Below the pieces are notes generated by a model. That model did not search any database and was not told the origin of the DNA. It was given only the letters and a program-made list of their open reading frames with translations. This document shows, piece by piece, positions 12,601 to 25,900 of a stretch of DNA of 64,000 nucleotides. The stretch comes from Wuchereria bancrofti. Lineage: Eukaryota > Nematoda > Chromadorea > Rhabditida > Onchocercidae. The stretch's first letter is position 1. Each line of letters opens with the position of its first letter. Location of the stretch: contig SSBO01000007.1 in NCBI GenBank assembly GCA_005281725.1, positions 2,796,402 to 2,860,401 on the forward strand, written 5' to 3'. The translations under genes and the position numbers were made by a program.

Positions 12601-15600
12601 CACATAAGTTATAGTGCTGACATTCCTTATCATTTGAACTTTTTTACTGCTCAAATCAAATAAAGTACTCAGATTGTGGTTAGTCAATAGAAAGAAAGAA
12701 AAGAAAGTTTAGTTGTAATTTCAAGAGGAACCACTACTTGTATATTTTTTTGATAAGAATGTTCACGGAGATGAGAATACTGTTTAAATTGACACTATCA
12801 CTTAAATAATTAAGTAAAAACGAAAATTCAAAGAGCTTAGATACAAAAAGCTTCGCAAGTTTTAAAGAACGGAAAGTAGAAAAAATCTTTAAATGATAAA
12901 ACTCAAAGATTTCTGACCACAAAGTTTTAATATTTGGGATAAATAATTGAACAGATTTTGTTCCTTTTAATACTTTTTACTGAAAATGATTTTACTTCAT
13001 GAAAACAGCTGTTCCTAATAATTGGTGATGCTTTTCGCACCAATTAATAATAATTTAAGGGACTTAAAAAAAATTAAATGGTTTTTCATCACTCCATTTT
13101 TCTTTCAGTAAGAAAAGATTACCAATGAACATAATGACTTTTTCACTGGAATTTGCATAAGCGAAATCAATCTACAAACAGTGATTTATTTTCCAACTTT
13201 AAAGTCACTTTTGCATTTGCGACAACTTTTTGAGAATTTCATTTGTAACTTTGTACAACTTTGTTAAACTAGAATTATAAAAACTGCTATCAATTAAACA
13301 TTTAGAGTCGCAGAAAGATTATCTGAATTCTAATTAAATTCATTAAATCAGATTTATTTCATTAAAACAATCCCTTTCAATCAAAAAACCGCCAAGTGAA
13401 GTCATTTAATTGAGGAGGGAAATGTGAAAAATGAATTTTACTTTTTATTCATTTCTTTTCAGTAGGAGGGACAGGAAGAATTAATTTAATAAGATGATTT
13501 AATTCGAAATTCTCTCATGAATATGAAGAGCTTCATACTTCCGCACATCGTATAAAATTAAGATAGCCCATTTTTCAAGTAATTGATTCAATCGGATAGT
13601 ATCATGCCTTCCACCCCGTGAATAACAGGCCTTGGTTATTGAGATAATATTTGGGATCAAAGGCAAATTTTTGGCACCACTTCTTTTAAGTAATGCCAAA
13701 AACATCAAATTGTTTTGCCTAACTCATTCGGCGGATTTTTAGACTTCTTTTATTCATTACTGAAAAATTAGAAAGTGTTGAATCCAAACTGAATTGTCGT
13801 CAGGTAATGTATTAAAATTACTTTAATTTATACATTATTTTTCATGTATTATTGTGTTAAATTTTTTTTTGGAATATTTTTTTCCTGAAAATTTCTTTCG
13901 AAATACCTAATTTTAGCAGTTTTTCAACTCTGCTGATTGCACTTGTTTTCTGTTCTATTCCATGCTTCCGCCTTCTGCTGCACGAACACATAGTTTTTAC
14001 TTCAGTTGGAGAAATTTATTAATAATTAAAATTGCAGCTATGGTTTATGAATAGTGAATTATTAAGAGTTAAATATGTGTTAATTGAAATCAATGAAACC
14101 GGATGGAAAAGGTGGAAGAAGTGAGAAAAATAGCGGAAGTCTAAAACTGTTGAAGTCAGGAGCATTTGTTGAAAGAATTTATTGAGAATTAAATATAGAT
14201 GAATCAAAAAACTGATTCAAGAAAACTTTGTCACAATTATAAATTAACTGTTCTTTTATGAATTGTTGTTTCTGAAAGTAAAAAAATTAAACTTGATATA
14301 GAAATACATGACTCATCTATGCCTCTGGCAGTGACTTTTATTTTCGTCATATACTCAGCAAGAAATTTACTTTCGCTCTTATCGAGCATTTCATTTTGTA
14401 ATTATAACTACTTTGAAAGGCTTTATTTCTTGTTTAAACTTTGAAACGAATCAGTAACTTTAGTTTCTTCTTAGGGAATTCCTAGTTTTGATGAGTGAAA
14501 ATGACTATAATCTCTAGTCTTTCATTTTCACTTCTACAATAACATCAATCTTATGCATCGAAAATTACTTTATTAGGTAACTCATAGAACACTGCATGTC
14601 TGAAATTAAATAAATTAGTAGGCAATGAAGTAACTCGTCAACAATTTATCTCACTTCTACAATATATTTACCCATCCAAATAAATTTTACAAAAAATTAA
14701 TCTTCCCCTTCTGGTGTCGCAATTGAAAAGAACACCTTTTTTAATAAAAAAAAATCGGTAAAAAATAGAATAAACAGAAAATTTTGTTCAAAATTGTAAG
14801 CTATAAAAGAAAAAGGGTGGAAGTTAATTAAGTTCAGATAACCTTTCATTTTCACATCAGTCACTTCGTTTGTCATATTTGGTACAACTTTTATCATTTT
14901 GAAATAATTTGTTTAACAAGTGCCAAAGATCGCAGAAGTTACCTTTCTCTATCAAAAACGAATCAAAGCTGATGATTCAATTCATTATAGTCTTTAGATC
15001 TTTTGTATAATTTGACGCTAAAATTTTATTGGTTGAAGGTAAAATTTCACTGCTTCCTCATAAATTGTCTTAGCGCCTTCTGTAATACCCAAGGTATGTT
15101 TTATGAGCATCTTCGAATCCCAAATTTTAAATTTCGAAATTTATTTCCATTTCGCTAGTCAACACTTAATATGTTTTGACTGTCTACCAATTAATTATTT
15201 TACTGAAAGATTACAGGAGAAAGCAGATAGTATGACAATGTTAGCAACGGTTCATCCGTACAGCAGCAACAACAAGAGCAGTAGTAACAACAGCTCAGAC
15301 GCTGATAAACATATCATGAAAATCACCGACGTTACTGATCAGGTGTCCACACTTTTTCACAACTTCTTCCGGATTTGTTTCTTCCGGATAGATTATTATG
15401 AGAATGCGTTGATTGGGGATTCCCCTGAAACGTTTTGTTAACTTTCACATATTCAGACTTGGCTACACACCGATTTTAGTTGATTAGACTCATATTTTAG
15501 CTTGATCAACTAGGTCGTAATTCATTTCAACAGAACTGAATATTTTAAAGCGTTCTTGGCTTGAAATTCATGGACATTTATCCTATCAAATGCATAGCGA

Positions 15601-18600
15601 TTCCATTTAGACATCGGGATAAAGTAACCAAGTGGAACGATTTAATTGATAAAAAATGACGTGCGTAAATTAAAAAAGCCTACTGCAGTATTTGGAAGAG
15701 AAAGATGGCGAAGTTCAAGAGGGTAGTCTGGTTGAATATTGCCGCATAGATCATCATGAGAATGCGAAATATCGACCGGAAATATGCTTGGCTGACAGAA
15801 TTGTCAAGATCACTTCCTTAGAACACGATGATTTCAAGACGGTATGCCAATTACATTATTTTAGTACTGATCGATTAGTATTGAACAAAGTTTTGAGCTC
15901 TAAAAATGAAACAACATGACGATTTCAATTAGACTCTAATGAAATTTTTTCCTTTGTATTTACTTATATAGTAAGACGGTAATAAATTCATTTGACATTC
16001 TGAAGAAATTTTCACAACGCTCATTAAATATTGCTTGCAAAATCTGCGGGATAAATTTGTTGAGAATGTACAGAACGCTATTGCTTGATATTATTACAGT
16101 TTGATTGGGCAAATTCAAACACTGAAATTTTGTCATTTACAAAAGATGTCTCTAATTACATTTCAGCTTCAGTCATCAGGAAAGAAATAACTTAAATTTA
16201 ATATCAGATGAGATAAAAATTGATTGAATTAGTAACCAGTTGTTGCTTTGAAACATTCTTTCATGCAGTATCACTTCTTGATACTTCAATGTTGATGACA
16301 ATTCGGCTAAGATGTGTCGAGGAGGGAATGAATTGACTATCTCTTGGTTGAAGCAAAAATGAAGTTATTTTCCCACTGGAAGAATAATTTGTCATTTAAA
16401 TAGTTGTTTTATATTTCTACTGAGATTTGATCCCTCCCAGAATAGCATTTTACAAATGGCTAACTTCCAACTCAAAGTCCGGTTTGTTCTCTTTTCTTTT
16501 TTCTTCACAATTCATGACAATGACTTCTTGAAGCGATTCTTTACTTCCGTAATTTTGTACATCTATCCTGCCGAATATATATTTTGACGTAACAGCAAAG
16601 ATGATCACCTACTGTTATCAATTGAATCAAAATTCGATTCCAGATTATTGCTATTGATTTGCTAATATACCAGCCTTCATAACTGATCAGATAATTGTAA
16701 CAGGTTCTACTCACTGAGTTGCCAATTCTTATTCGTTTCAGCAGAATACGTTTCCATGCAATTACTTGTAGAATCTACCACCTATCAAGACGTCAAATGT
16801 TTTGACGACTAAGCAAAACATATCACATGCACATGCAATACGAGTTCATATATCGTATCTTTAGCTTTAGCTTACAAGATTGTTGCTTCTTTAAGTTGGA
16901 TTCAAATTGTTTATAATCAAACTGTGTAGTATTTCATTTGAAGGCACAAGAATGATAACTGTCTTAACTCATGCTTATCATTACGTCTTATGTTTTACCA
17001 TAGTTTATTTTCACTTCAGAAGGTAGAGGTGGGCAAAAGTTTTTTGCATTTCTAAATTGTGCTTCTTTTCCGAACTCACCACATTCATTACGGAAGAAAC
17101 AAAATGCCGCTTCTTGACGGAGGAAGGAATACTTTCCATTTTAGATCACCATACTTCGACATTATTTAGAAATCGCTTTTACAGTCGATAATTGAGCTTT
17201 GCAGAAATAATAGTTGAGGTCATGTGATGCTGCTTATAGTGAAATATTTATTTCCATCCCTTCGCTTTCCGGTCTTAATCATCACTATAGTTAAAGTCTC
17301 ATTCCGGTTAAAAGCAAGAACAGAACTCAGGCAAAAAGTTAAAGCGAGATAATTGGAATCAAGAAAGCAATAATCTAGCATTTCAATGCAGCATTAATTA
17401 AACCTCAGAAACAAGCAGGGAAAGAATTGGGAGAAAGTTAAAGGAGTGTCTTAGATGCGAGCTTATAATGTCATTTGTCACCTGCTTCATAATGGAAAAA
17501 TCAAAATATCATATTATAGCATTTATTTATGCCTGATTGGCATATTTTAATTCTTTCTCCTCAATGTTAACATTTAAATCATTGTTACTACTTTATTAGC
17601 TTTATTTTGTGGACAGATTTCATTCCCTATTATCGTTTGCTTCATTCATTCCTAAATCAAATGATGACAGCTATTTCTAATCTCACATATTATTTCATAT
17701 TTGAAGATATAGAATCTCTCAAAAGCTGACAACAAGTTGGCCATAGTTAGACCATATGCCAATATGATCTAATCTGTCCACAGTAGTGTTTCGAGACTTA
17801 ATTAATTTCATTCAATTAATTTTTTTTTACTTTTTCTCTAAAAGTAGCCTTATCGTTTTCAGTTTTAACATGTGATACAGACTAATATATGAGATAGAAA
17901 TGCATATGTTTGATGCCTTTATCAATGGAGTATAAATGAAAGAACTTAGGCTCATTTATTTTAAACTCTTTGTAATTCAAAGTTTACACTCTTATAGGTC
18001 TTTTCTCTTTCCATTTAAACCTATGTACAATCAAGTCCTCACTTTTTTGTGTTGCTCTCTTAATGTCTTTTCTAGAAAGCTATGTATCAGATTAGAATTT
18101 TTACATCTTTCTCAACTCTTAGTTTTCAAATGGAAAATCTTTGGTAAAATTTGAAAAGTGAGCTATCTATTGGAAACAAAGATTACAGGAGTTGAAATTT
18201 GACGCAAGAGCATTTTCTCGGTTGTTTATGTTAGACATCAAAATTTCCTATGAATACTTTTGAAAATTATTTCATTTTCTCCTTCATTATATATCCTTCG
18301 TGGTTTCAATTCGATTAAGCAAAACTGTAAAGTGCTTTCTGAAGAAATTTATTGATGGAATATGCACGTGCTTCAATAATTTCTTGTCAATTAGTCAATT
18401 TTTTTGGTGATTTAAAAAAGGATGATGAAGAAGTTGACTTTACCTACAAACTGATGAAAAGAGTTGGGTTGACAGAGGGTAAATTAGTTCTTCTTAAGAT
18501 GTCTTTGCTGGAAAATTCAATTTCAAAATATTAGATAAATTGCTTTTTGCTGGTAGAAGATAATTCTACTCCATCATACTTCTTTGCTTCTTGCGACTGA

Positions 18601-21600
18601 AAGTTATTCCTCTGCCAGTAAGGAAGTAAATATCTTGGATAAACGAAATATTAAGTCAGAATTTGATTTCCAAATTTAATGGTTTAACAAGTTCAATACA
18701 ATGAAATGTCATCTTTTAAAACACTGGCCAGAGATCAGTTCTTGGTATAAAAGATTTCAATTTATTGGTTGATTAGATGAACTTAGTTTCAAAATGAGAA
18801 TTATGAAGGGATGAACACACTGTTGAACAGAAGATGTTGAGATGGGATGAGCAGACGTTGTTTGGTCTGAGTGATTTATTGAAGTTCGCAGTTTCCTCTT
18901 CAACTTACACTTTGAAGATTATCCTTATCATTAGTTTGCAATTCTTTTTTAAATGAAGTTTTAGGAACAGCAATTGTATTCAAATTATTTGATTACCAAA
19001 GAAGGAAACTACAGAGAATGATCAGAGAAGTAAATTATGCATGCAAAAAGAATACAAAAATAGCTATCTTCTCGAACTCAGAGCTTCTGTAGTTTTTTCC
19101 AATTAAATTTGTCTTCTGTAGTGAACAGATAATAGGATGTGGTGGTTATCTGTCGGTTAGCTTCTCACATACGCTTTACTATCATTATTGTGCTATCACT
19201 CTTAAGAATCTCCCGAAGCCAAAAATAGCAATGTTGTTTCATTCTTTAGGTTTATGACAAAAATCATTTTGTTTTCATGTGAAAGAAACAAAAAAGAAAA
19301 AAAAATCGTAAATTGTTTGAAGTATCCTGTTGATATCTGAAAGGTCAATGAACATTTTGATAAATTGTTTTGAAGTTACAAGATAACCACAAAAAAAGTG
19401 CTGATGAACAAGGAGGTAAGGATTGAAGGCGCGATTTTCCTCAAATCGCACCTTCAACATTATGGTTGGAAAAATGGAGATCAATGGAGTGATATTAAAG
19501 CAGAAAATGAAAGATCTAGACTGACTATGTGGCATGACAAAGACAACTTCTGCATGACAGGAAAGACGGCTTGTCGCCTACAACTGAAATATTTGAATAT
19601 CTCTCATCCTCTCCAACCATCTTCCCATTTTATTCTCAATTGGGCCCTTCTTCCCTCTTAAATTTTGCAGATTTTAAATTGATAATAACTAATATTTTTG
19701 CAGGACATATCATCAGAACATTACAATACAATGCTGAAGTATAGCGCTTGCGATGAAGATGTTGATTTGGGAAGGCCTTGCTTATCACTAAACTGCAAAT
19801 GCACTGGTTTCAAGCCACATCCTTGGAGGTCAGTTCTTTATTTCTGTTTCCCGAATCAGCAACAATCGTCCTAGTCCCGTTTCCAGTAATACATCGGCTA
19901 GTCTATTTAATGTTACTTCCTAAACAACCAGATGAAAAGATGAATAAAGTCAACATCAACAACTTTACACTTTATATTCAGTACTACCAGACTTAAATTG
20001 ATTTCATTAACTCAACTTTTCAACTTTGCATTAATAAAATCAATTGTTTTACTACCTTTGACTTTGAATCTAAAATAAATACGTTAGTTAAATTAGTTTC
20101 GTAAAAATTTCAAAGTTGCTTGGTTCTATCAGCTTTTTGTGTATTTTTAGAAAAATGTAACATTTTTAGTTTAATCACATCTCTGGAATTTTTCCTTACT
20201 TATCGAAATCATTATTTTATTGTAAAAATTTTGATTTCTCTTGTTTTTGAGATTTTATAAAAAGAAATATCAGTTGTGCGGTGCTACCCAAATTAACAAA
20301 GTAAATTAACAACATTTGAAATTCAGATTTTCAAATGTAACATCAAATGCAGAAAGATTCGAAGTTGCGAGCACCAAATGTAAGTGGAAATTGAGCAGTA
20401 TGTTAACCAACTGATTGGTTACTAAGCTTGGTATGAGCCAAGAAGGGTGTGTAACTGCGCAAAATCAATGCCTCTACCCGTAATTGAAAGCAAGAGCCAA
20501 ACTAATCAAAGTTCCCAGAACGCTAATCTTATACTCTTTTCTTTCTTCTTTTTTCAAACATTTATTGGCATAGAAACAATACCAAAATAAGGACCTCTCT
20601 GAAAGGACACTGTAAGAGTAAATGATAATGTAAACTTAATGTAAGTAAACCACCATTCCGCTATCATATTATAGCAGAGTTCTTATTGCTTTGCATATTT
20701 TTGTGAAGTCCTTGATGATTTCCTATAGTTGTATGTATCTCTGATAAGTTTTGGCTCAGAAAAAGATCTGGCTAAAAATTTAGCATTTGATTGTAAAGTC
20801 ATTTAGTGAAACAGTTGTGCTTTTAAATAACCTGAGTTAAAGTTAAACTAATTTTTGAAAAATAAATTTTTTAAAAATCAATTTGACTTTAATTCTTTAG
20901 AGACTATGCCGGTTGCATGAAATATGAAAAAATTATTTTGGTTTAATTTGCTCAATAGGTAAGCGGAATAAAAAAATAGTTTGCTCATAAAGTAATGAAT
21001 TTTGTTTCTGGCCTATTCCTTTGTAGTTAATATAACAATAGATATTCAGTAGTTTATACTTAATTGCTTCATAATAACTTTGAGACTAGTTTATGCAAAA
21101 GCATTCACTAATATTTTAAATCCTTAAAGCTATTTCTACTCAAAGAAGTGATTAAAGAATGCCAAGCACTCAGTTTTCCTTTTTCCAAATTCAGAATCTA
21201 AAGTTTGAAACCTTTATACATATATTGATTAAATGGTATAACATTTTGGTATCGAAGAAGAAATATTTCGGACCAAACAGTCAGTTTATTTCTTCTGCTT
21301 GCTAATTTAATTTATTGCTTCCTATTGGAATCACTTGATGCATAATTACGGAATGTTTCTCAATTGATTGTCAAGAAAATATAGCATTGTTTTCTGAAGA
21401 TTTACTGCTTTGAGCTTTTCATATATTTGTTGCTGATTCTTCTCATTTAATCGTAAACTACGATATAGATAGTTTTAGATCTTTTGAAACTTAGTTATTC
21501 CTCCGCCAGTAAGGAAGTAAATATCTTGGATAAACGAAATATTAAGTCAGAATTTGATTTCCAAATTTAATGGTTTAACAAGTTCAATACAATGAAATGT

Positions 21601-22871
21601 CATCTTTTAAAACACTGGCCAGAGATCAGTTCTTGGTATAAAAGATTTCAATTTATTGGTTGATTAGATGAACTTAGTTTCAAAATGAGAATTATGAAAA
21701 AATTATGAAGGTAGATAGATTACTAGTACATTTTCAATTCAATTAAATGACTTTGCTTATTCTCTTGTATATTCACTTTTTCTGCTCAAATAGTCTTATG
21801 AGTTTAAGATTCGAGTATGAATTTGGAAATTATGACGACCAGTTTTAAATATGAAGACTTCAATTCGAATATAAAAAATTCGAGTATTGATTGAACATGT
21901 CGAATATTGAAAATAAGTTTCCAAATTATTCCGTTTCTGTTAAAACAAAGATTTTAGTTAAAAAACAGATTTAAAGTGTAGAAAAAAATAGAAAATGAAG
22001 CATATTGTTGGTATTGGGTTTAATTTGAATCCCTCAATTAAAATTTAATTGAGATCCAAAATTGATTTTTTTGTTCTAAGGAATAAATTCCACCTCTTCA
22101 TTAATCCAATATTTCAGTTGATAATTTTACGAAAGATTCCGAAGGTCCAACATAAGTTAGAGGGAAGAGCCTAGAAATTAGTGTGCTTTTTGCTAGCACA
22201 GTGCTGAAATTGATTTAACGCTTTATTGCTCATATATTGTGTGGTTTCCTATCAATCCAAGTACCCTCAGACTCTTTTCCTTCCATGTCTTCAAAACTTC
22301 AGTCTTAGCCAAAGCTAATTTTTTCATAAATAGGGATGTATACTGATATAGTAAGATGACATACATGTAAATATGCACTCATGCGCAATTGTGATTTCAA
22401 CTTATGGAACGATTTTTGAAATTTGGAGAAAACTGAATATTGTTCGTACTCTCTTCTTCATAAGCAACTTACTAATCCATCTTTGCAAGTCTTGATAGGA
22501 CATAAATTTTTGAGGGAGACTTTTGGACTGATGGCATTCAGAATCTATTTGTTTCTAATTCATCGTCAGCAAAAAAGCTCTGATTCCTTTTATTAATACC
22601 AAAACTCTGTTAATTCGTTGCTTCTGAACTGCATTAAATCTTTTTAAATTATGAGTCTTTAGGTACATGCAATCTTTGCCAAAAGAGGCATCTAATCGAA
22701 CTCACAATATAAACTTTGAAGCTGAGCGTCGTTTCAAATTACCCAAAATATCTTCAACTGCATTTTCTACGCTAATTAAACGGTCACGGTAATAGCAACA
22801 ACATCTGGCTATTACGTTATCTTGAAATTTTGATTATTATTACAATAAGCAGTAGCATTAGCATTAGCATT

Positions 22872-22902
<31 letters not shown>

Positions 22903-25900
22903 GCAGCAATACTCGGAACACCACTTACATATTGCAACATTTCCTTTTGCCATCAGACATTAGCGCTTGAAGATTGCTTCAGTTCCGATTGCGCTTCCAC
23001 ATCATACGTCCAGATGTTCTGTTCTTCAACTTCTTTCACGTGTTCTTCTTTGCCTTAAAATCCAGTTGTCGTCCTCAGTTATCAGTACTATTCACGAATT
23101 TACCATTGATGTTTTCCGACATTGCTGTGTATGTTTGCTTTGTTCTTTTTCATCAGTCTTTGAGAAATTCTTCATTACATTCTCATTCCTCTCAAAAACT
23201 TCCACAAGGTAACGAAATAATTTTGATTTTGGAATGATTTTCTCGGACTATACTTTTTCAGCCTGATACTTTTTCAAACATCAATACTTTTTATGAAAAC
23301 TGTAATGACATTTCAGTGCTTTTGAGGCATTTTCATATCCTCAGTTCAATTCTTTTCGTTGATTAAAATAGGTATTGGCTTGCGTTCGAATTTAATTAGC
23401 AAAGAGAATTTTTGGAATGATTGAAAATTTCTGGAAAACGCCATAATAGGACAGTGTTGAATTAAAAAAATGATGGGAAATAATGCATTTTAATAGCTTC
23501 GGTACTAGCAGTGGCGTAGTGAGCTGTAAGAGATGAGGTTGTGACAGGATATATTCCAAAGATTGGATCATCACTTCAAAGCAGTTGGAGCTATCTGTAT
23601 AATTAGTTTCCATCTGCGCTAATAATATGCTAAAACTGATTTGAAATTTAGTGCTGCTGAGATGCCTACATTTACACTCATTTTTGTTTTTCTTGAAATT
23701 TATCCTTTTTTTCTTTGCTTCTACTGAAACTGTGATGAAAATTTCAATGTTTTCAAAAATTCCTCATTTTAGCTATTTAAATGAAATCATTTCAACGATA
23801 TTTGTGAGTTTTAAATTCCGACTTCCATCTAATTAATACTGAATTTGATCTTTTTTCTCAAAAAGTACCCGGGATATCTGCTTGATGGAACCATTAGTGG
23901 ATATAAATTTTTATTGGAAGCATAGAATTTAAAACCTTGTCACGATTGTATCGTTGTCTTAATTCATGTCTTCGAACTGAAGCCCAAAGTCAATGTGAAG
24001 CCTATGCCGATATTTATGCTCAAATTGATGTACAGATCTTCAAGTCCAAACATGCTTTCCTAAAATTGGATTAACCCACATTGGATTAACATCTATCCTC
24101 TGATTTTGAAATTTCCCGATTAGTATCTTAATTTCAGCTGTTTTAGAAATAGTAAATCAAATATTAAGAAATTTTTATGTAATAAAACTTTAACCAATAA
24201 ATTAACTTGTCAAATTGTTAGAGAACTGGAATCTCTTAAAAATCTTTAATTTATACATTCAGAAAACTTATGAGTCATTCTCTAGATTTGAAATTTGTGC
24301 ATTTCACTGACAAAATGTGTCCTATGACTAATTTAATACATTAATAAGTAAGCGAATGATTTGTACCATCACAGTTACCATATTTCGACGTCAGCAATTC
24401 CACAGTAAATACATTTTGTTTCGTACTGTGCTAACTAAATGCTATAAAATGGTTTTTTTGTTCACTAATAAACAGAAGACCTTCGCAAGGATTCATTAAT
24501 TCCGCCTGAATTAATAAAATTGCTTCCATTCAAATCTCACAATCCTCCTGTTTTTTCTTTTTTTTTTTTGGAAAATTTAGTTGCAAATAAAATTTTATGG
24601 CTCAGATAAGCAAAAATAGGTGCAGTATTTTTCAGAATTAGAGACTTTAAGTTCATTTTAGAAATGGAAGATGAAGCGGAAAATTAATATAGTTATCTTT
24701 GTTGGGAATCTGTAAATTTCTAATTCTAATATTGCAAGTAATTTTTGCTGTAATCATTTCTTAAAAGCAGTGCTTAAATAAAGTTAAAATTTTTTGTAGT
24801 TTAAAAGCAATAATTTATATAAACATGAAATTTAAAATTTTTCAAATGAAATTCTCAAATTAGCTTTTTTGGGTGGCATTAATTTTTATAGTTTTAACTT
24901 TCTAATTCCATTTTTGACAATCTTTTTTCCTGAATTGAGATTAAATTTTCAAGTAATATTGCTTTAAAAGTCTCTTTTCTAGGAAAGTATTCCTTCTCCG
25001 TGTCATAACCCCTCAATGACGTAATATATTTGCTTCCCTGAGAGTCTGTTAACGAAACCGAAGAAGATAAACAACAAAACTAACACTGACGTCTGTTCCA
25101 GGAAAGTCTGCGTTCATTGCAAGTGCAATCGTACTGACCACGAAACGGCTTTACGTAATCGCAACGTTACTGCCTCTAAACGTATCGGAATCTCGCTACC
25201 ACAACGTATGATATTTTTTCTCTTTCAGTTTGGCCAGAAATACTGATTACTATACTGAATTTGAGTATATTATCTAAGTGTAAGTGAATGTGTGTATGTG
25301 TGTGCTTTTTGACAAAATCTTTCCATTTTTCTAAATTTATTAATCCAATAAGTTTACGACTTACTTACGGGTCAAAAAGGCCATGAATTATCAAACTGAT
25401 GAGTTTGGCATAGGTTATTGATTATTAAACTATCCAAATTAGTTCAAAATACGTCGGTTTTGAAGCAATCATTGTGTTCTAATGCTTGAGAAGTAAATTA
25501 AAACTGTTAATACTTTCCATAAACATTGTTCTGCTTTACTTAATGACCTTAATTCGTCTGTTATCATGCATTGATTTTATCACTATGATTGTGTGATATA
25601 TCAAATGATTGATCTCAAGAATGCATACATTGCCATTCTCTTCAAGAATGCATACATTTCATACACTTTATCTAATAACAATTTGGTATCATTTTGCGCT
25701 TGGTATTATTCTTCTATCATTACTGGTATATAATTTCAGTAAAAATGTCATCAATCGCAGTGGCACAAAGTACTGGTCGTACTGATGCACCCGGCTCTAT
25801 CATTCATGGCTATTCGTGGGTGCCACCAGGACTCACTCGTCTTAAGGTTTACGTTGAAGTTTCATTTCATTCCTGAAAATGCTAATTGTAAGAATGCCTA

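Larger units (their letters stand above)
6937..15216 (+). other. long first intron of lim-9 model
   Basis: About 8.3 kb of AT-rich sequence with ATT-type and TTA-type simple repeats and two adjacent hairpins at 12.1-12.2 kb. It includes one coding-like candidate exon at 10620..10769, listed separately. The other open frames are short, with no family resemblance. Confidence 0.5.
15842..19703 (+). other. lim-9 intron between exons 3 and 4
   Basis: AT-rich intron with no coding exon recognised. It holds the first copy of a 205-bp direct repeat (18603..18807) and a hairpin at 19423..19457. Confidence 0.6.
19829..25101 (+). other. lim-9 intron between exons 4 and 5
   Basis: About 5.3 kb with no coding exon seen. 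It contains the second copy of the 205-bp direct repeat, a GCA-type repeat and one copy of a diverged dispersed repeat. Confidence 0.6.
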
